Source: Caldicoprobacter guelmensis (GTDB taxonomy: Bacteria; Bacillota; Clostridia; Caldicoprobacterales; Caldicoprobacteraceae). From it: a stretch of 64,000 nt of DNA. Numbering within the stretch: the stretch's first letter is position 1; every line of letters begins with the position of its first letter. Positions 1 through 8,165 of this stretch are shown here, piece after piece. The stretch covers positions 8,004 through 72,003 of the forward strand of contig NZ_JAFBDW010000007.1 in NCBI RefSeq assembly GCF_016908415.1, in the 5' to 3' direction. A program made the position numbers and the translations under genes. The notes below the pieces were generated by a model, which was not told where the DNA came from, did not search any database, and saw nothing but the letters and a program-made list of their open reading frames with translations.

Positions 1-2
1 AT

Positions 3-89
3 AACTTCCTTGTGGAGGTCAGTTTGGTTGGCCCAGAAGAACTGCACGATTACTCTCGCAAGACAGCTGGTGGGCGGGGAATAAAATAG
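3..89 (+). CDS. 3' end of an unidentified gene cut by the window edge
   Basis: An open frame enters from the left edge and gives 28 residues ending GGRGIK before TAG. The composition (VEVSLVGPEELHDYSRK) looks protein-like, and the frame ends just before a strong inverted repeat at 91-137, which is what a gene end followed by a terminator would look like. No family is recognised; the fragment is too short to name. Confidence 0.25.
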   Translation, partial: NFLVEVSLVGPEELHDYSRKTAGGRGIK

Positions 90-90
90 C

Positions 91-137
91 GGAACTCCTT
101 TCTGAATAGAATGAAAACATAATCAGAAAGGAGCTCC
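91..137. terminator. Inverted repeat, probable bidirectional terminator
   Basis: GGAACTCCTTTCTGA (91-105) pairs with TCAGAAAGGAGCTCC (123-137) with one mismatch and a 17-nt loop. It lies between a rightward gene end and the end of the leftward aldo/keto reductase gene, so it can serve both. No long T run follows on either side. Confidence 0.5.
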
Positions 138-177
138 TACATTTATCTGGAATTTTCGATAAACCCGATTTTTATTT

Positions 178-1335
178 TTATGATATTTGTGTCAGCACAT
201 CATGTGCCTCTTTGAGCTTCTCTATTATAGGTATACCCTGTGGACAGGCGCTTTCGCACTGGCCGCATTCTACACATTTGGAGGCATCGGCTTTTTCCTC
301 AATAAGTTTCTTATACTCCCTGCTTTGCCCTTCAATATCATCGTACATGGAAGCGTTGTTGTACAGGCTAAAGATCCTAGGTATATTGATTCCCGAAGGG
401 CAGGGCATGCAGTAATTACAAGATGTACAGCTTACTTTTATTTTGCTTTCATAAGCGGCTTTTACCTTGGCAATCAACTCAAGTTCTTCCTGTGTCATTG
501 AATTGGGTGCAGCGTTTTTAAATATCTCGATATTTTCCTTCAGCTGTTCCATGGTGCTAACGCCGCTTAAGATGACTGTAACCTCAGGAAAGTTGTATAG
601 CCATCTGAATGCCCATTCTACTGGAGAACGTTTTATGCTGAAACTATCCCATATTTGTTGAATGTCTTTAGGGATGTTATGAGCCAGCCTACCACCCTTC
701 AACGGCTCCATTATCACCACAGGTATTCCTTTGGAGGCGGCATATCGCATGCCTTCTACTCCTGCCTGATAGTTTTCGTCCAGGAAATTGAGCTGAATCT
801 GGCACATCTTCCAGTCATATGCGTCTATTATCACCTTAAATATAGGCAACTGGTCATGGAATGAAAAGCCGGGATATTTTATCTTTCCAGACTCGACAGC
901 TTTATCGAGGAACTTCAATATGTTAAATTTTTCCACTTTTTCCCATCGTTCCTTATCCAGGGCGTGCAGCAAATAGAAGTCAATATAGTCAACCTGAAGT
1001 TTTGATAATTGTTCGTCCAGTAGTTTTTCACAATCTTCGTAGGATTCCACTTTCCACATAGGAAGTTTGGTAGCGAGTTTCACCCTTTCACGGTATCCAT
1101 CTTTCAAAGCTTTGCCTACCACTATTTCGCTATTGCCGCCGTGATAGGGGTAAGCGGTATCTATGTAATTGACGCCGTTGTCTATTGCATACCTAATCAT
1201 CTTGATAGCCTCGTCTTCGTCAATAGCTGAGTAATCTTTTGAACCATCGGGCTGTGTTTGAAGAGGTAACCGCATGCAACCCATGCCAAACGTTGAAACT
1301 TTAAACCCTAAATTTCCAAATTCCCTGTAATACAT
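178..1335 (-). CDS. Aldo/keto reductase with C-terminal 2x[4Fe-4S] ferredoxin-like domain
   Basis: 385 residues. The N-terminal 290 residues form an aldo/keto reductase barrel with the usual tetrad visible as D59, Y64, K90 and H124. The C-terminal tail carries two cysteine clusters of ferredoxin type, C303/C306/C309/C312 and C354/C357/C360/C364, the second reading CVECGQCESACP. This architecture is the known 'aldo/keto reductase, 4Fe-4S' family (COG1453) common in anaerobes. It probably reduces a carbonyl substrate with electrons relayed through the clusters; the substrate is unknown. Cytosolic, no signal peptide. It stands alone, with an inverted repeat on its 3' side and a decayed gene upstream. 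Confidence 0.9.
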   Translation of the reverse strand: MYYREFGNLGFKVSTFGMGCMRLPLQTQPDGSKDYSAIDEDEAIKMIRYAIDNGVNYIDTAYPYHGGNSEIVVGKALKDGYRERVKLATKLPMWKVESYEDCEKLLDEQLSKLQVDYIDFYLLHALDKERWEKVEKFNILKFLDKAVESGKIKYPGFSFHDQLPIFKVIIDAYDWKMCQIQLNFLDENYQAGVEGMRYAASKGIPVVIMEPLKGGRLAHNIPKDIQQIWDSFSIKRSPVEWAFRWLYNFPEVTVILSGVSTMEQLKENIEIFKNAAPNSMTQEELELIAKVKAAYESKIKVSCTSCNYCMPCPSGINIPRIFSLYNNASMYDDIEGQSREYKKLIEEKADASKCVECGQCESACPQGIPIIEKLKEAHDVLTQIS

Positions 1336-1406
1336 CTTACATTATTCCCTCCTTGCAATTGTTATTGGTTTTTTTTAATTTATATTAAATTTAATTGGGA
1401 CAAAAG

Positions 1407-1579
1407 TCAGTGCTGTTTATCCCTGATTTTCAAGGATTTAACATGAGCAGCAAATTCGGCATCGGCCCCTCCAATATGAGTTACAATCCAATTTACCACG
1501 TATCTATCTCCTCAATGTTGATTTCTAGTTCGGGCCTCCGCTTGGTAGAAATGATATCACCTTCCTCTGTGCCCCATTT
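1407..1579 (-). pseudogene. Bacteriohemerythrin remnant (internally deleted, frameshifted)
   Basis: Two short minus-strand frames. The upstream one (1579-1493) contains LEINIEEIDTW and then stops. The downstream one (1511-1407) contains VNWIVTHIGGADAEFAAHVK and ends at TGA. They line up with the beginning (LEVGIDEIDNQH) and the end (VDWFVNHISKADKDYAEYIQ) of the intact bacteriohemerythrin at 33976-34392, with the whole middle, including most iron-binding histidines, missing. I read this as a relic with a large deletion plus a frame change. The C-terminal match is the stronger one; the N-terminal match is short. Confidence 0.45.
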
Positions 1580-1660
1580 ACTCTATAACTATTTTTATAA
1601 ACAAAATTTAGTTCTGTAAAACATGTTTTGTGTAAAATTTTATAACTTTAAACTCATGTA

Positions 1661-1690
1661 TTGACAAACATAGAAAAGGAAGATTATAAT
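1661..1690 (+). promoter_or_regulatory. sigma-A type promoter of copA
   Basis: A perfect -35 TTGACA (1661-1666) and a perfect -10 TATAAT (1685-1690) are 18 bp apart. Transcription should start near 1697, directly in front of the CsoR-like operator at 1704-1726, so repressor binding would block initiation. The copA start codon is about 95 nt further on. Confidence 0.8.
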
Positions 1691-1703
1691 AACATTAACA
1701 TCC

Positions 1704-1726
1704 TACCCCATATAGGGTGGGGGGTA
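1704..1726. promoter_or_regulatory. CsoR-type copper operator of copA
   Basis: The stretch begins TACCCC and ends with a G-run and GGTA (GGGTGGGGGGTA), separated by an AT-rich centre (ATATA). This GC-rich, pseudo-palindromic TACCCC...GGGTA pattern is the known form of CsoR operators before copZA in Firmicutes. It sits immediately downstream of the copA -10 box. A csoR gene lies at 5931-6197. Expected behaviour: bound by apo-CsoR, released when the protein binds Cu(I). Confidence 0.7.
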
Positions 1727-1792
1727 ATTGTGGTTGTCAGTCGTGGAGAAAACTTGACGTAGGGATAAAATAAATGAAGAGGTGAAAATTTT

Positions 1793-4255
1793 ATGGCAAA
1801 GCAAACCTTCAGCATTACCGGGATGACCTGCACAGCATGTGCAAAGGCTATTGAGAGAAGCGTTAGCAAAATAGATGGGGTAAAGTCAGCCAACGTGAAT
1901 TTTGCCACCGAAAAGCTAACGGTGGAGTTTGATGAGGGCAAAGTGGATTTGCTCAGGATAAAAGAAGCAGTTGAAAAAGCCGGATATGGAGTGCAGGATG
2001 ATGAGCCAAACAGGAGAGAAGTGCTCATTCCTATAGGCGGGATGACATGCGCCGCCTGCGCAAAGGCAATTGAAAGGGCAATAAGGAAGCTACCGGGCGT
2101 TGATGAGGCAGACGTCAATCTGGCAACCGAAAAGGCCAAAGTAGTATATAATCCTGCCATAGTACGGTTGTCAGAGATAAAACAGGCAATCATCAAGGCG
2201 GGGTATAGACCGCTGGAAGCAGAGGAGGGGGAGCAGCGGCTGGACCGGGAGAGGTTGCGGCGTCAAAAGGAGCTTAAAGATTTGAGGGCCAGGTTGGCAG
2301 TATCCATAATATTTGCAGTGCCGCTTTTGTACATCGCTATGGGGCATATGCTGGGATTGCCGCTGCCCGAGGTTATCATGCCCGATATGCATCCTATAAG
2401 TTTTGCACTGGTTCAGCTGTTGCTTACCATCCCTATTGTAATGGCCGGCTACAGGATTTATGTGGTGGGGTTTGGCAATCTAGTAAGGCGACATCCCAAT
2501 ATGGATTCTTTGATAGCTGTGGGTACCAGCGCGGCACTCTTCTATGGCATTTATGCCGTGTTTAAGATAGCCTCAGGGTATACCGAATATACCCGGAATT
2601 TGTATTTTGAATCGGCCGGCGTGATAATCACATTGATCTTGCTTGGCAGATACTTGGAGTCGATAGCCAAAGGTAAGACTTCCGAAGCCATAAGAAAGCT
2701 TATGGACCTTTCGCCCAGCACGGCGGTGGTTATACACGGTGACCAGCAAATCACCATACCCGTAGAAGAAGTTGAAGTGGGAGATGTACTATTGGTCAGG
2801 CCGGGTGACAGAATTCCGGTTGACGGAGAAGTTATCGAAGGCAGGACTTCGGTGGATGAATCCATGCTGACCGGCGAGAGCATTCCTGTAGAGAAGGTTC
2901 CCGGTAGCAAGGTGATAGGGGGCAGCATAAATAAGAACGGGACCATAAAGATGAGGGCAACAAAGGTGGGCAAGGATACGGTGCTGGCCCAGATCATAAA
3001 GCTGGTGGAGGAAGCACAAGGGTCAAAGGCGCCAATAGCCAAGCTGGCCGATATTATATCCGGATACTTTGTGCCGATGGTGATAGCCATAGCCATGATT
3101 GCAGCGGTTGCATGGGCGCTGGCCGGTGAATCGGTAGCCTTTGCCCTCACGATATTCATATCGGTACTGGTGATAGCCTGCCCGTGCGCCCTTGGGCTTG
3201 CGACCCCTACCGCCATCATGGTGGGAACCGGCAAAGGGGCCGAGCATGGGATACTCATAAAGAGCGGTGAGGCACTTGAAACTGCACACAGGATTGACAC
3301 CGTGGTGCTGGACAAGACAGGTACCATCACTGAGGGCAAGCCAAAGGTGACAGACATCATAACCAATGGTTTGATCAGCCAGGATGAGCTTCTGCGCTTG
3401 TCGGCTTCAGCCGAAGTGGGCTCCGAGCATCCACTGGGCGAAGCAGTTGTAAACAGCGCCAGGGAAAGGAATATGGAGCTTATTAAAGTAGAGAGCTTTG
3501 AAGCCATACCGGGGCAGGGCATTATGGTATTTGTACAGGGCAAGCAGGTCCTTTTGGGCAATAAGAGACTCATGGAGGATAGAAATATTGAGGTCACACT
3601 TCAGCAGGAGTACGACAAGCTGGCCGAAGAGGGTAAGACTCCTATGTTTGTCGCCGTGGATGGCAGTCTTGCTGGCATCATAGCGGTATCCGACGTCATA
3701 AAGCCTTCAAGCAAAAGAGCCGTAGGACATCTGCACAGGATGGGCATAAGAGTAGTGATGATAACGGGCGATAATGTTCGAACCGCCAAAGCCATTGCCA
3801 GGCAAGTGGGTATCGACATGGTGCTGGCCGAAGTGCTGCCTCAAGACAAGGCCAACGAAGTTAAGAAGCTTCAGCAGCAGGGCAGGAAGGTCGCAATGGT
3901 GGGTGATGGCATCAATGACGCTCCTGCTCTGGTACAAGCAGACGTAGGGATTGCCATAGGGTCTGGAACTGATGTAGCAATGGAATCGGCCGATATAGTG
4001 CTTATGAAAAGCGATCTGATGGATGTACCGGCGGCCATTCAGCTTAGCAAGGCCACTCTCAGAAACATCAAGCAAAACTTGTTTTGGGCCTTTGCATACA
4101 ACACTGCTGGTATTCCCATAGCAGCCGGCGTATTGCACCTGTTCGGTGGACCTCTGCTGAATCCGGTGATAGCGGCAGCGGCCATGGCCTTAAGTTCGGT
4201 GTCAGTTGTGACAAATGCCTTGAGGCTTAGAAGGTTTAAGCCCACACTGGATTAA
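1793..4255 (+). CDS. copA: Copper-exporting P1B-type ATPase
   Basis: 820 residues, a normal length for CopA. Two N-terminal heavy-metal-binding domains carry GMTCTAC (C13/C16) and GMTCAAC (C86/C89). The membrane part contains the transport motif CPC at about 463-465, followed by the phosphorylation site DKTGT (D507) and the hinge motif GDGINDAP near 704. HP of the ATP-binding domain is seen in SEHPLGEAV. It pumps Cu(I) out of the cytosol at the expense of ATP. Expression is probably copper-induced through the CsoR operator at 1704-1726. copZ follows 138 bp downstream in the same direction. Confidence 0.95.
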   Translation: MAKQTFSITGMTCTACAKAIERSVSKIDGVKSANVNFATEKLTVEFDEGKVDLLRIKEAVEKAGYGVQDDEPNRREVLIPIGGMTCAACAKAIERAIRKLPGVDEADVNLATEKAKVVYNPAIVRLSEIKQAIIKAGYRPLEAEEGEQRLDRERLRRQKELKDLRARLAVSIIFAVPLLYIAMGHMLGLPLPEVIMPDMHPISFALVQLLLTIPIVMAGYRIYVVGFGNLVRRHPNMDSLIAVGTSAALFYGIYAVFKIASGYTEYTRNLYFESAGVIITLILLGRYLESIAKGKTSEAIRKLMDLSPSTAVVIHGDQQITIPVEEVEVGDVLLVRPGDRIPVDGEVIEGRTSVDESMLTGESIPVEKVPGSKVIGGSINKNGTIKMRATKVGKDTVLAQIIKLVEEAQGSKAPIAKLADIISGYFVPMVIAIAMIAAVAWALAGESVAFALTIFISVLVIACPCALGLATPTAIMVGTGKGAEHGILIKSGEALETAHRIDTVVLDKTGTITEGKPKVTDIITNGLISQDELLRLSASAEVGSEHPLGEAVVNSARERNMELIKVESFEAIPGQGIMVFVQGKQVLLGNKRLMEDRNIEVTLQQEYDKLAEEGKTPMFVAVDGSLAGIIAVSDVIKPSSKRAVGHLHRMGIRVVMITGDNVRTAKAIARQVGIDMVLAEVLPQDKANEVKKLQQQGRKVAMVGDGINDAPALVQADVGIAIGSGTDVAMESADIVLMKSDLMDVPAAIQLSKATLRNIKQNLFWAFAYNTAGIPIAAGVLHLFGGPLLNPVIAAAAMALSSVSVVTNALRLRRFKPTLD

Positions 4256-4393
4256 TATGCACAATTTGCATTAAGCCGATAGTTTAACGCTTGATTTTGG
4301 AGTATCACCGATTTTTGAATGACATCAAAGAATAGTGCCAAAGGAGTAAAGAGGCTTAACGATTTGGAAAAAATTTTGGAAGGGGGTGTTTCT

Positions 4394-4603
4394 GTGAAGA
4401 AGAAGGTGTTTATAGAGGGAATGTCCTGCCAACACTGCGTAAACCATGTTACCGAGGCGCTTAAGGAAATATCCGGCGTGAAAACGGTTGACGTGGATTT
4501 AAAGGGCAAATATGCCATTGTTGAAGCAGACCGCCAGATCGATGATAGTGAAATAAAGAATGCAATAGAAGAGGCAGGATACGAAGTTGTAAAGATAGAA
4601 TAG
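4394..4603 (+). CDS. copZ: Copper chaperone CopZ (HMA domain)
   Basis: 69 residues from a GTG start at 4394, chosen because a strong Shine-Dalgarno (GGAAGGGGGTG) lies just before it and the resulting protein has the standard CopZ length; a longer frame from 4319 has no comparable site. The single heavy-metal-associated domain has the MSCQHC metal site (C12/C15), with M and H typical of Cu(I) ligation. It carries Cu(I) to CopA and may deliver it to CsoR. A strong hairpin at 4708-4745 ends the operon. Confidence 0.9.
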   Translation: MKKKVFIEGMSCQHCVNHVTEALKEISGVKTVDVDLKGKYAIVEADRQIDDSEIKNAIEEAGYEVVKIE

Positions 4604-4707
4604 TTTTTGTCGATTTATTTTTGTCGGCATCGGTTTATTGTAACCACATATTCAGAAGGGGAACTAACGGAAACTGTTACTATTTTCCACGACATTGGTT
4701 GTATTGT

Positions 4708-4745
4708 AACCCGTAAGCTCGGAGGGTCTCTTCAGCTTACGGGTT
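4708..4745. terminator. Hairpin terminator between copZ and the DUF1284 gene
   Basis: A perfect 12-bp stem, AACCCGTAAGCT (4708-4719) with AGCTTACGGGTT (4734-4745), encloses a 14-nt loop. It lies between the converging copZ and DUF1284 genes and can act in both directions. Confidence 0.7.
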
Positions 4746-4751
4746 AAAGAT

Positions 4752-5144
4752 TCAGTTTTCCTTTTGTTTCATCTTGCGGAAACCCTCAAGGCAGAAGCCC
4801 AAGTCGTACCACTCACAGTTTTGACACAAGTTTTTAAATCTCTCTTCTTCCAGGGTTTTTATTCTTTGGTAGGCATCTTTTACGGCAATTTCGTCGGTGG
4901 TTAAAAGGTCAATTATAAATTCGTCCTTTTTTCTTACTTTATCATTATTAATACAAATGCCATTGTGTAATTTAGGACAACTTTTGCAGATATCGTCTGC
5001 GTGGACTTCAAGTTTAAGCATAAGCTCAGGGCTCCCGAGAATTTGGGCTCGAATACGAGAAAAGTTTTGAACAAACCGGTGGTTGTAGCCTAAGCCGCGA
5101 AATCCCAGAAAGCATAGCAGGTGGTGTGCTCTTAATCTAACCAT
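4752..5144 (-). CDS. DUF1284 protein, probable iron-sulfur binding
   Basis: 130 residues beginning MVRLRAHHLLCFLGFRGLGY, the signature opening of DUF1284. Cysteines at CKSCPKLHNGIC and at CQNCEWYDLGFC form two small clusters of the kind that bind Fe-S or zinc. The function is unknown. It overlaps the 3' end of bioY by 8 bp, so the two are co-transcribed and probably translationally coupled; I know of no direct link to biotin. Confidence 0.8.
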   Translation of the reverse strand: MVRLRAHHLLCFLGFRGLGYNHRFVQNFSRIRAQILGSPELMLKLEVHADDICKSCPKLHNGICINNDKVRKKDEFIIDLLTTDEIAVKDAYQRIKTLEEERFKNLCQNCEWYDLGFCLEGFRKMKQKEN

Positions 5145-5682
5145 TGATATTAATACCTGCCCTGGGTAGTGCCCTGTCTATGTATTTTGACAAAACGATG
5201 GCTATGACTCCTTTTAATATGTCTAAGGGGATGAATGGCAATACGCCGATTCCCACGGCTTTATCTATGGATGATTTGGTTACATAAGCTAGTTGCACTG
5301 TGCCCAGGAAGTATATAATGAGGAGGGAGATGAGCACCCCTGAAACCTTGCCTGTTAGGTTGAACCTGAACAGCTCCACAAAGTATCCACCAACCAATCC
5401 ACTTATGACGAATCCTATAATGTATCCGCCAGTTGGGCCCAGTATGATGCCTATGCCCCCTTGCGCTTGAGCAAATACCGGCAGTCCTATAGCTCCAAGG
5501 AGCAAATATGTAAGCATTCCCCAGAATGCCTTTTTGCCCAGCAGTAATATACCTAAAAAAACTCCAAAGACTTGAAGGGTAAACGGTACACCTCCTGGAA
5601 GGGGTATGGCAATCTGGGCCAAAACAGCTGTGATGGTTGCCAGCAAGGCAGCTTGCACTACGGTCCTAATTGTCAACTTCAA
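5137..5682 (-). CDS. bioY: Biotin ECF transporter substrate-binding component BioY
   Basis: 181 residues, about six membrane helices, typical BioY length. Characteristic stretches are IPLPGGVPFTLQVFGVFL near residue 25 and GPTGGYIIGF near 83. BioY binds biotin in the membrane and works with an energy-coupling module (EcfA/A'/T) that is not in this window. The start ATG has a good site (GGAGGTG) upstream. A promoter is visible at 5711-5739. Confidence 0.92.
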   Translation of the reverse strand: MKLTIRTVVQAALLATITAVLAQIAIPLPGGVPFTLQVFGVFLGILLLGKKAFWGMLTYLLLGAIGLPVFAQAQGGIGIILGPTGGYIIGFVISGLVGGYFVELFRFNLTGKVSGVLISLLIIYFLGTVQLAYVTKSSIDKAVGIGVLPFIPLDILKGVIAIVLSKYIDRALPRAGINING

Positions 5683-5710
5683 ACACCTCCATAGTTTACA
5701 ATTTATTTAT

Positions 5711-5739
5711 AGAATAATTCAGGCAATTAAAAAAGTCAA
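5711..5739 (-). promoter_or_regulatory. Probable bioY promoter
   Basis: On the minus strand, TTGACT (5739-5734) and TATTCT (5716-5711) are 17 bp apart, about 30 nt before the bioY start codon. A TTGTAAAC half-site just downstream resembles half of a BirA operator, but no second half is present. Confidence 0.5.
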
Positions 5740-5930
5740 TAGGAAAAGGTTTTATTTTTTGGCTCATTAATTTTTTGTTTTTGGTATAATAAGTTACAAC
5801 ATGCTAAAATACTGGCCAAAATGCGTTATTTATCTGTTATTTTTTGAGAAAAAAGTATGATAGTCATGCCTCATAAATGGTATAAAATGTGGTAAAATGT
5901 ATTTGACTTATAAGTGCGGGAGTGAATGAT

Positions 5931-6197
5931 ATGGATACTAAGACCAAAAAGCAGGTGCTCAACCTTTTGAAGACATCGAGAGGGCAGATAGACGGCATAA
6001 TCAAGATGGTGGAGGATGACCGGTACTGCGTGGACATATCCAAGCAGATACTGGCTGTGCAGGCTTTGCTTAAAAAGGCAAATATGAAGATAATAGACCA
6101 GCACATAAAGCACTGTGTCAGACAGGCATTCACCGAGGGCCATGGTGAGGAAAAGGTAAATGAGATAATGGAGCTTATCGACAAATATGCCAAGTAG
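5931..6197 (+). CDS. csoR: Copper-sensing repressor CsoR
   Basis: 88 residues from ATG 5931, preferred over GTG 5922 because the GGGAG site is then properly spaced. The all-helical DUF156/CsoR fold carries the Cu(I) ligands C33, H58 and C62 (the Cys-His-Cys triad of true CsoR, as opposed to other metal or sulfur sensors). It should repress copA-copZ through the operator at 1704-1726 and let go on Cu(I) binding. Unusually it is separated from copA by the unrelated bioY-DUF1284 operon. No CsoR-like operator is seen before csoR itself. Confidence 0.92.
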   Translation: MDTKTKKQVLNLLKTSRGQIDGIIKMVEDDRYCVDISKQILAVQALLKKANMKIIDQHIKHCVRQAFTEGHGEEKVNEIMELIDKYAK

Positions 6198-6282
6198 CGT
6201 GTTTGATAGTTTTATTTATCATGCTGTTGTGCTCTCTTTGGATGTACTTGAATATATAATCTTTTTGTTGGAGGGATAGTCT

Positions 6283-6819
6283 ATGGAAAAGGTGGTACAC
6301 GGCGTGAAGATCGAGTGCGTTCAGGGGGATATAACTAAACAGGAGGGTTTTGATGCAATAGTGAATGCAGCTAATGCTCAGCTCATGCCTGGAGGAGGCG
6401 TGGCCGGTGCTATTCATCGGGCAGCCGGGCCTGGTCTGGCGGAGGAGTGCAGGCCTCTGGCGCCCATAAAGCCTGGACATGCCGTCATAACCGGTGGACA
6501 CAACCTGCCAAACCGCTATGTCATTCACTGCTTGGGGCCGGTATATGGCGTTGACCAGCCTTCCGACAAGCTGCTGGCTGACTGCTATAGGAACGCACTG
6601 AAGCTAGCTGAACAGCACGGCATAACCTCCATAGCTTTTCCTGCCATTTCAACCGGTATATTCGGATATCCTATGGAGGAGGCAGCCAGCGTGGCGTTTA
6701 AGGCGATATTCGAGCTGGTTCCTTCGCTTAAATCGGTGAAGGTGATCCGTTTTGTCCTGTGGGATAGGAAAGCGCTGGAGATTCATGAGAGGGTACTGGA
6801 AGAGATGTTAGCCTCCTGA
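6283..6819 (+). CDS. Macrodomain O-acetyl-ADP-ribose deacetylase
   Basis: 178 residues, a single macrodomain. The ADP-ribose pocket shows as IVNAANAQLMPGGGVAGAIH (from about residue 27) and the second loop as STGIFGYPMEEA. These match the YmdB/MacroD-type hydrolases that remove acetyl from O-acetyl-ADP-ribose and ADP-ribose from acidic residues. A GGAGGG site precedes ATG 6283. It lies after csoR but with its own 85-bp intergenic region. Confidence 0.88.
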   Translation: MEKVVHGVKIECVQGDITKQEGFDAIVNAANAQLMPGGGVAGAIHRAAGPGLAEECRPLAPIKPGHAVITGGHNLPNRYVIHCLGPVYGVDQPSDKLLADCYRNALKLAEQHGITSIAFPAISTGIFGYPMEEAASVAFKAIFELVPSLKSVKVIRFVLWDRKALEIHERVLEEMLAS

Positions 6820-6842
6820 TAATTACAAAGGTTGAGCATTTA

Positions 6843-7022
6843 TTAGGGTTTTACCATTTTCCAGACTATTATGCTGATTTGCTCTTCAGGGATTGTTTCT
6901 AATTTACCGTTATCAAATTCAATCTCATATGCCTTAGGTAAATCTTTTACATCAAAAACATGCACAACAGTTCCTTCTTTTCCATCTTTTGTTTTGATCA
7001 CATCAAGTTCTTCTATTTTCAT
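6843..7022 (-). CDS. Small DUF4926-like protein
   Basis: 59 residues, starting MKIEELDVIKTKDGKEGTVV and containing AYEIEFDNGKLETI. The pattern 'LDVI...G..GTVV.V......AYEIEF' is that of the DUF4926 family, small SH3-like proteins found widely in bacteria with no known biochemical role, often next to toxin-antitoxin genes. An AAAGGGGAATTG stretch just upstream of the ATG serves as ribosome-binding site. It is too short to be found easily and lies 36 bp beyond the DUF4846 gene in the same direction. Confidence 0.6.
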   Translation of the reverse strand: MKIEELDVIKTKDGKEGTVVHVFDVKDLPKAYEIEFDNGKLETIPEEQISIIVWKMVKP

Positions 7023-7057
7023 TTACACAATTCCCCTTTATTCTTCCTGGAAAAAAT

Positions 7058-8017
7058 TCAATTTGAAAAACGCTTAAGGTCCGTCTTCTTGAATGTCCAT
7101 TCAGGCGTGATTAATGTATCGCCAAATTTAATGGAATACCATGGACTAATTTGCGGATCCTGGGGGTTCTTTAAAATGTGGATGTCCTGTGCAGGCATGT
7201 AGCTTTGAGCCAGCAAAAACAGCTTTTCTCCATTTTCCGGGTGCATGGCCATATCCACCACTATGACACAGTGTCCAGGGCTGCCTCCCTGGATGAATAC
7301 ATCCCCAATTTCCATATCTTCTATCATAACAGGCTTCATCTCTTTAGATAAAGATAGTGTGCCTGCATAAGAGAATACAGTATCGAGATATCTCCGAAAA
7401 GTGTTATAATCATCAGAATAGCCAGAGGTCTTCACCCAGTTTGCTTTATTGCCAGTTACTACTATCCTGTAGCCGTGTATCCATTTGACAAATTCGGCGT
7501 TAAAGCCGTTTGTGAAGTTAAAATGAATCCTATCATACTCCTTTTGTTTGTATAAATACTCCGCTCTTAATCGAATTACTGCATCGGCGCATTGCTGCAG
7601 GTCCTTCTTACCTATATCCATATCTATTACCGCTTCGTATACGTTATGTGCCTTTTCCCTTCCGTCGTAATACTTAACTTTTGAACCATGAGGTTTTAAA
7701 GGGAGGGTCCTCAAATAATGTGCAAATGACCCCTCTTCTACTTTTACGCGTTCAAACCCTTCTGGAGGTTTGATCCTCTCTTCTATTGTATTTCCCGACG
7801 GATTTATAATTACGTCCATATTATGCTGCTGACCTTGTAGATTGGGAATAGCCGTGTTAGAAGATGATTTTGGTTGATAAGGCGTTTTACTCAAAGCATT
7901 TGAGTTTAGCAGGTTATTCTCATTACTTGTAATTGAATTTTTGTATTTTGATACGTCTTTGTGACAAGAGGGAATGATGAACAGTACTATAATGATTATG
8001 GCCAGCCATTTTCTCAT
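7058..8017 (-). CDS. DUF4846 secreted or lipid-anchored protein
   Basis: 319 residues from ATG 8017, chosen because GGAGGAGG stands 8 nt before it; the longer frame would start at a TTG without a site. The N-terminus MRKWLAIIIIVLFIIPSC is a signal peptide with a cysteine where a lipoprotein would be cut (IPSC, an imperfect lipobox). The mature part contains KYYDGREKAHNVYEAVIDMD and GFNAEFVKWIHGYR, typical of DUF4846. The family is extracytoplasmic and of unknown function. It may be co-transcribed with the small gene at 6843-7022. Confidence 0.75.
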   Translation of the reverse strand: MRKWLAIIIIVLFIIPSCHKDVSKYKNSITSNENNLLNSNALSKTPYQPKSSSNTAIPNLQGQQHNMDVIINPSGNTIEERIKPPEGFERVKVEEGSFAHYLRTLPLKPHGSKVKYYDGREKAHNVYEAVIDMDIGKKDLQQCADAVIRLRAEYLYKQKEYDRIHFNFTNGFNAEFVKWIHGYRIVVTGNKANWVKTSGYSDDYNTFRRYLDTVFSYAGTLSLSKEMKPVMIEDMEIGDVFIQGGSPGHCVIVVDMAMHPENGEKLFLLAQSYMPAQDIHILKNPQDPQISPWYSIKFGDTLITPEWTFKKTDLKRFSN

Positions 8018-8165
8018 ATCTAACCTCCTCCGGTTCAATTACAAATTTCATACCTCTTTGCATTATAAAAAGGTGTTACAAAACAAAAACATGCTATTGA
8101 GTATAGTAGTAATCATACTATATCCAATAAAAAATACAGATAAAGACAAAGGTACACCTATGTTA

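Noticed and set aside
1395..1619. Rightward 74-codon frame before copA
   Set aside because: It is antisense to the hemerythrin relic and has no site or relatives.
2551..3597. Long minus-strand frame inside copA
   Set aside because: Shadow of copA codon bias; serine/threonine-rich nonsense with no site.
5693..5700. Half of a BirA operator (GTTTACAA) between bioY promoter and start
   Set aside because: No second half at the expected spacing, so BirA control cannot be claimed.
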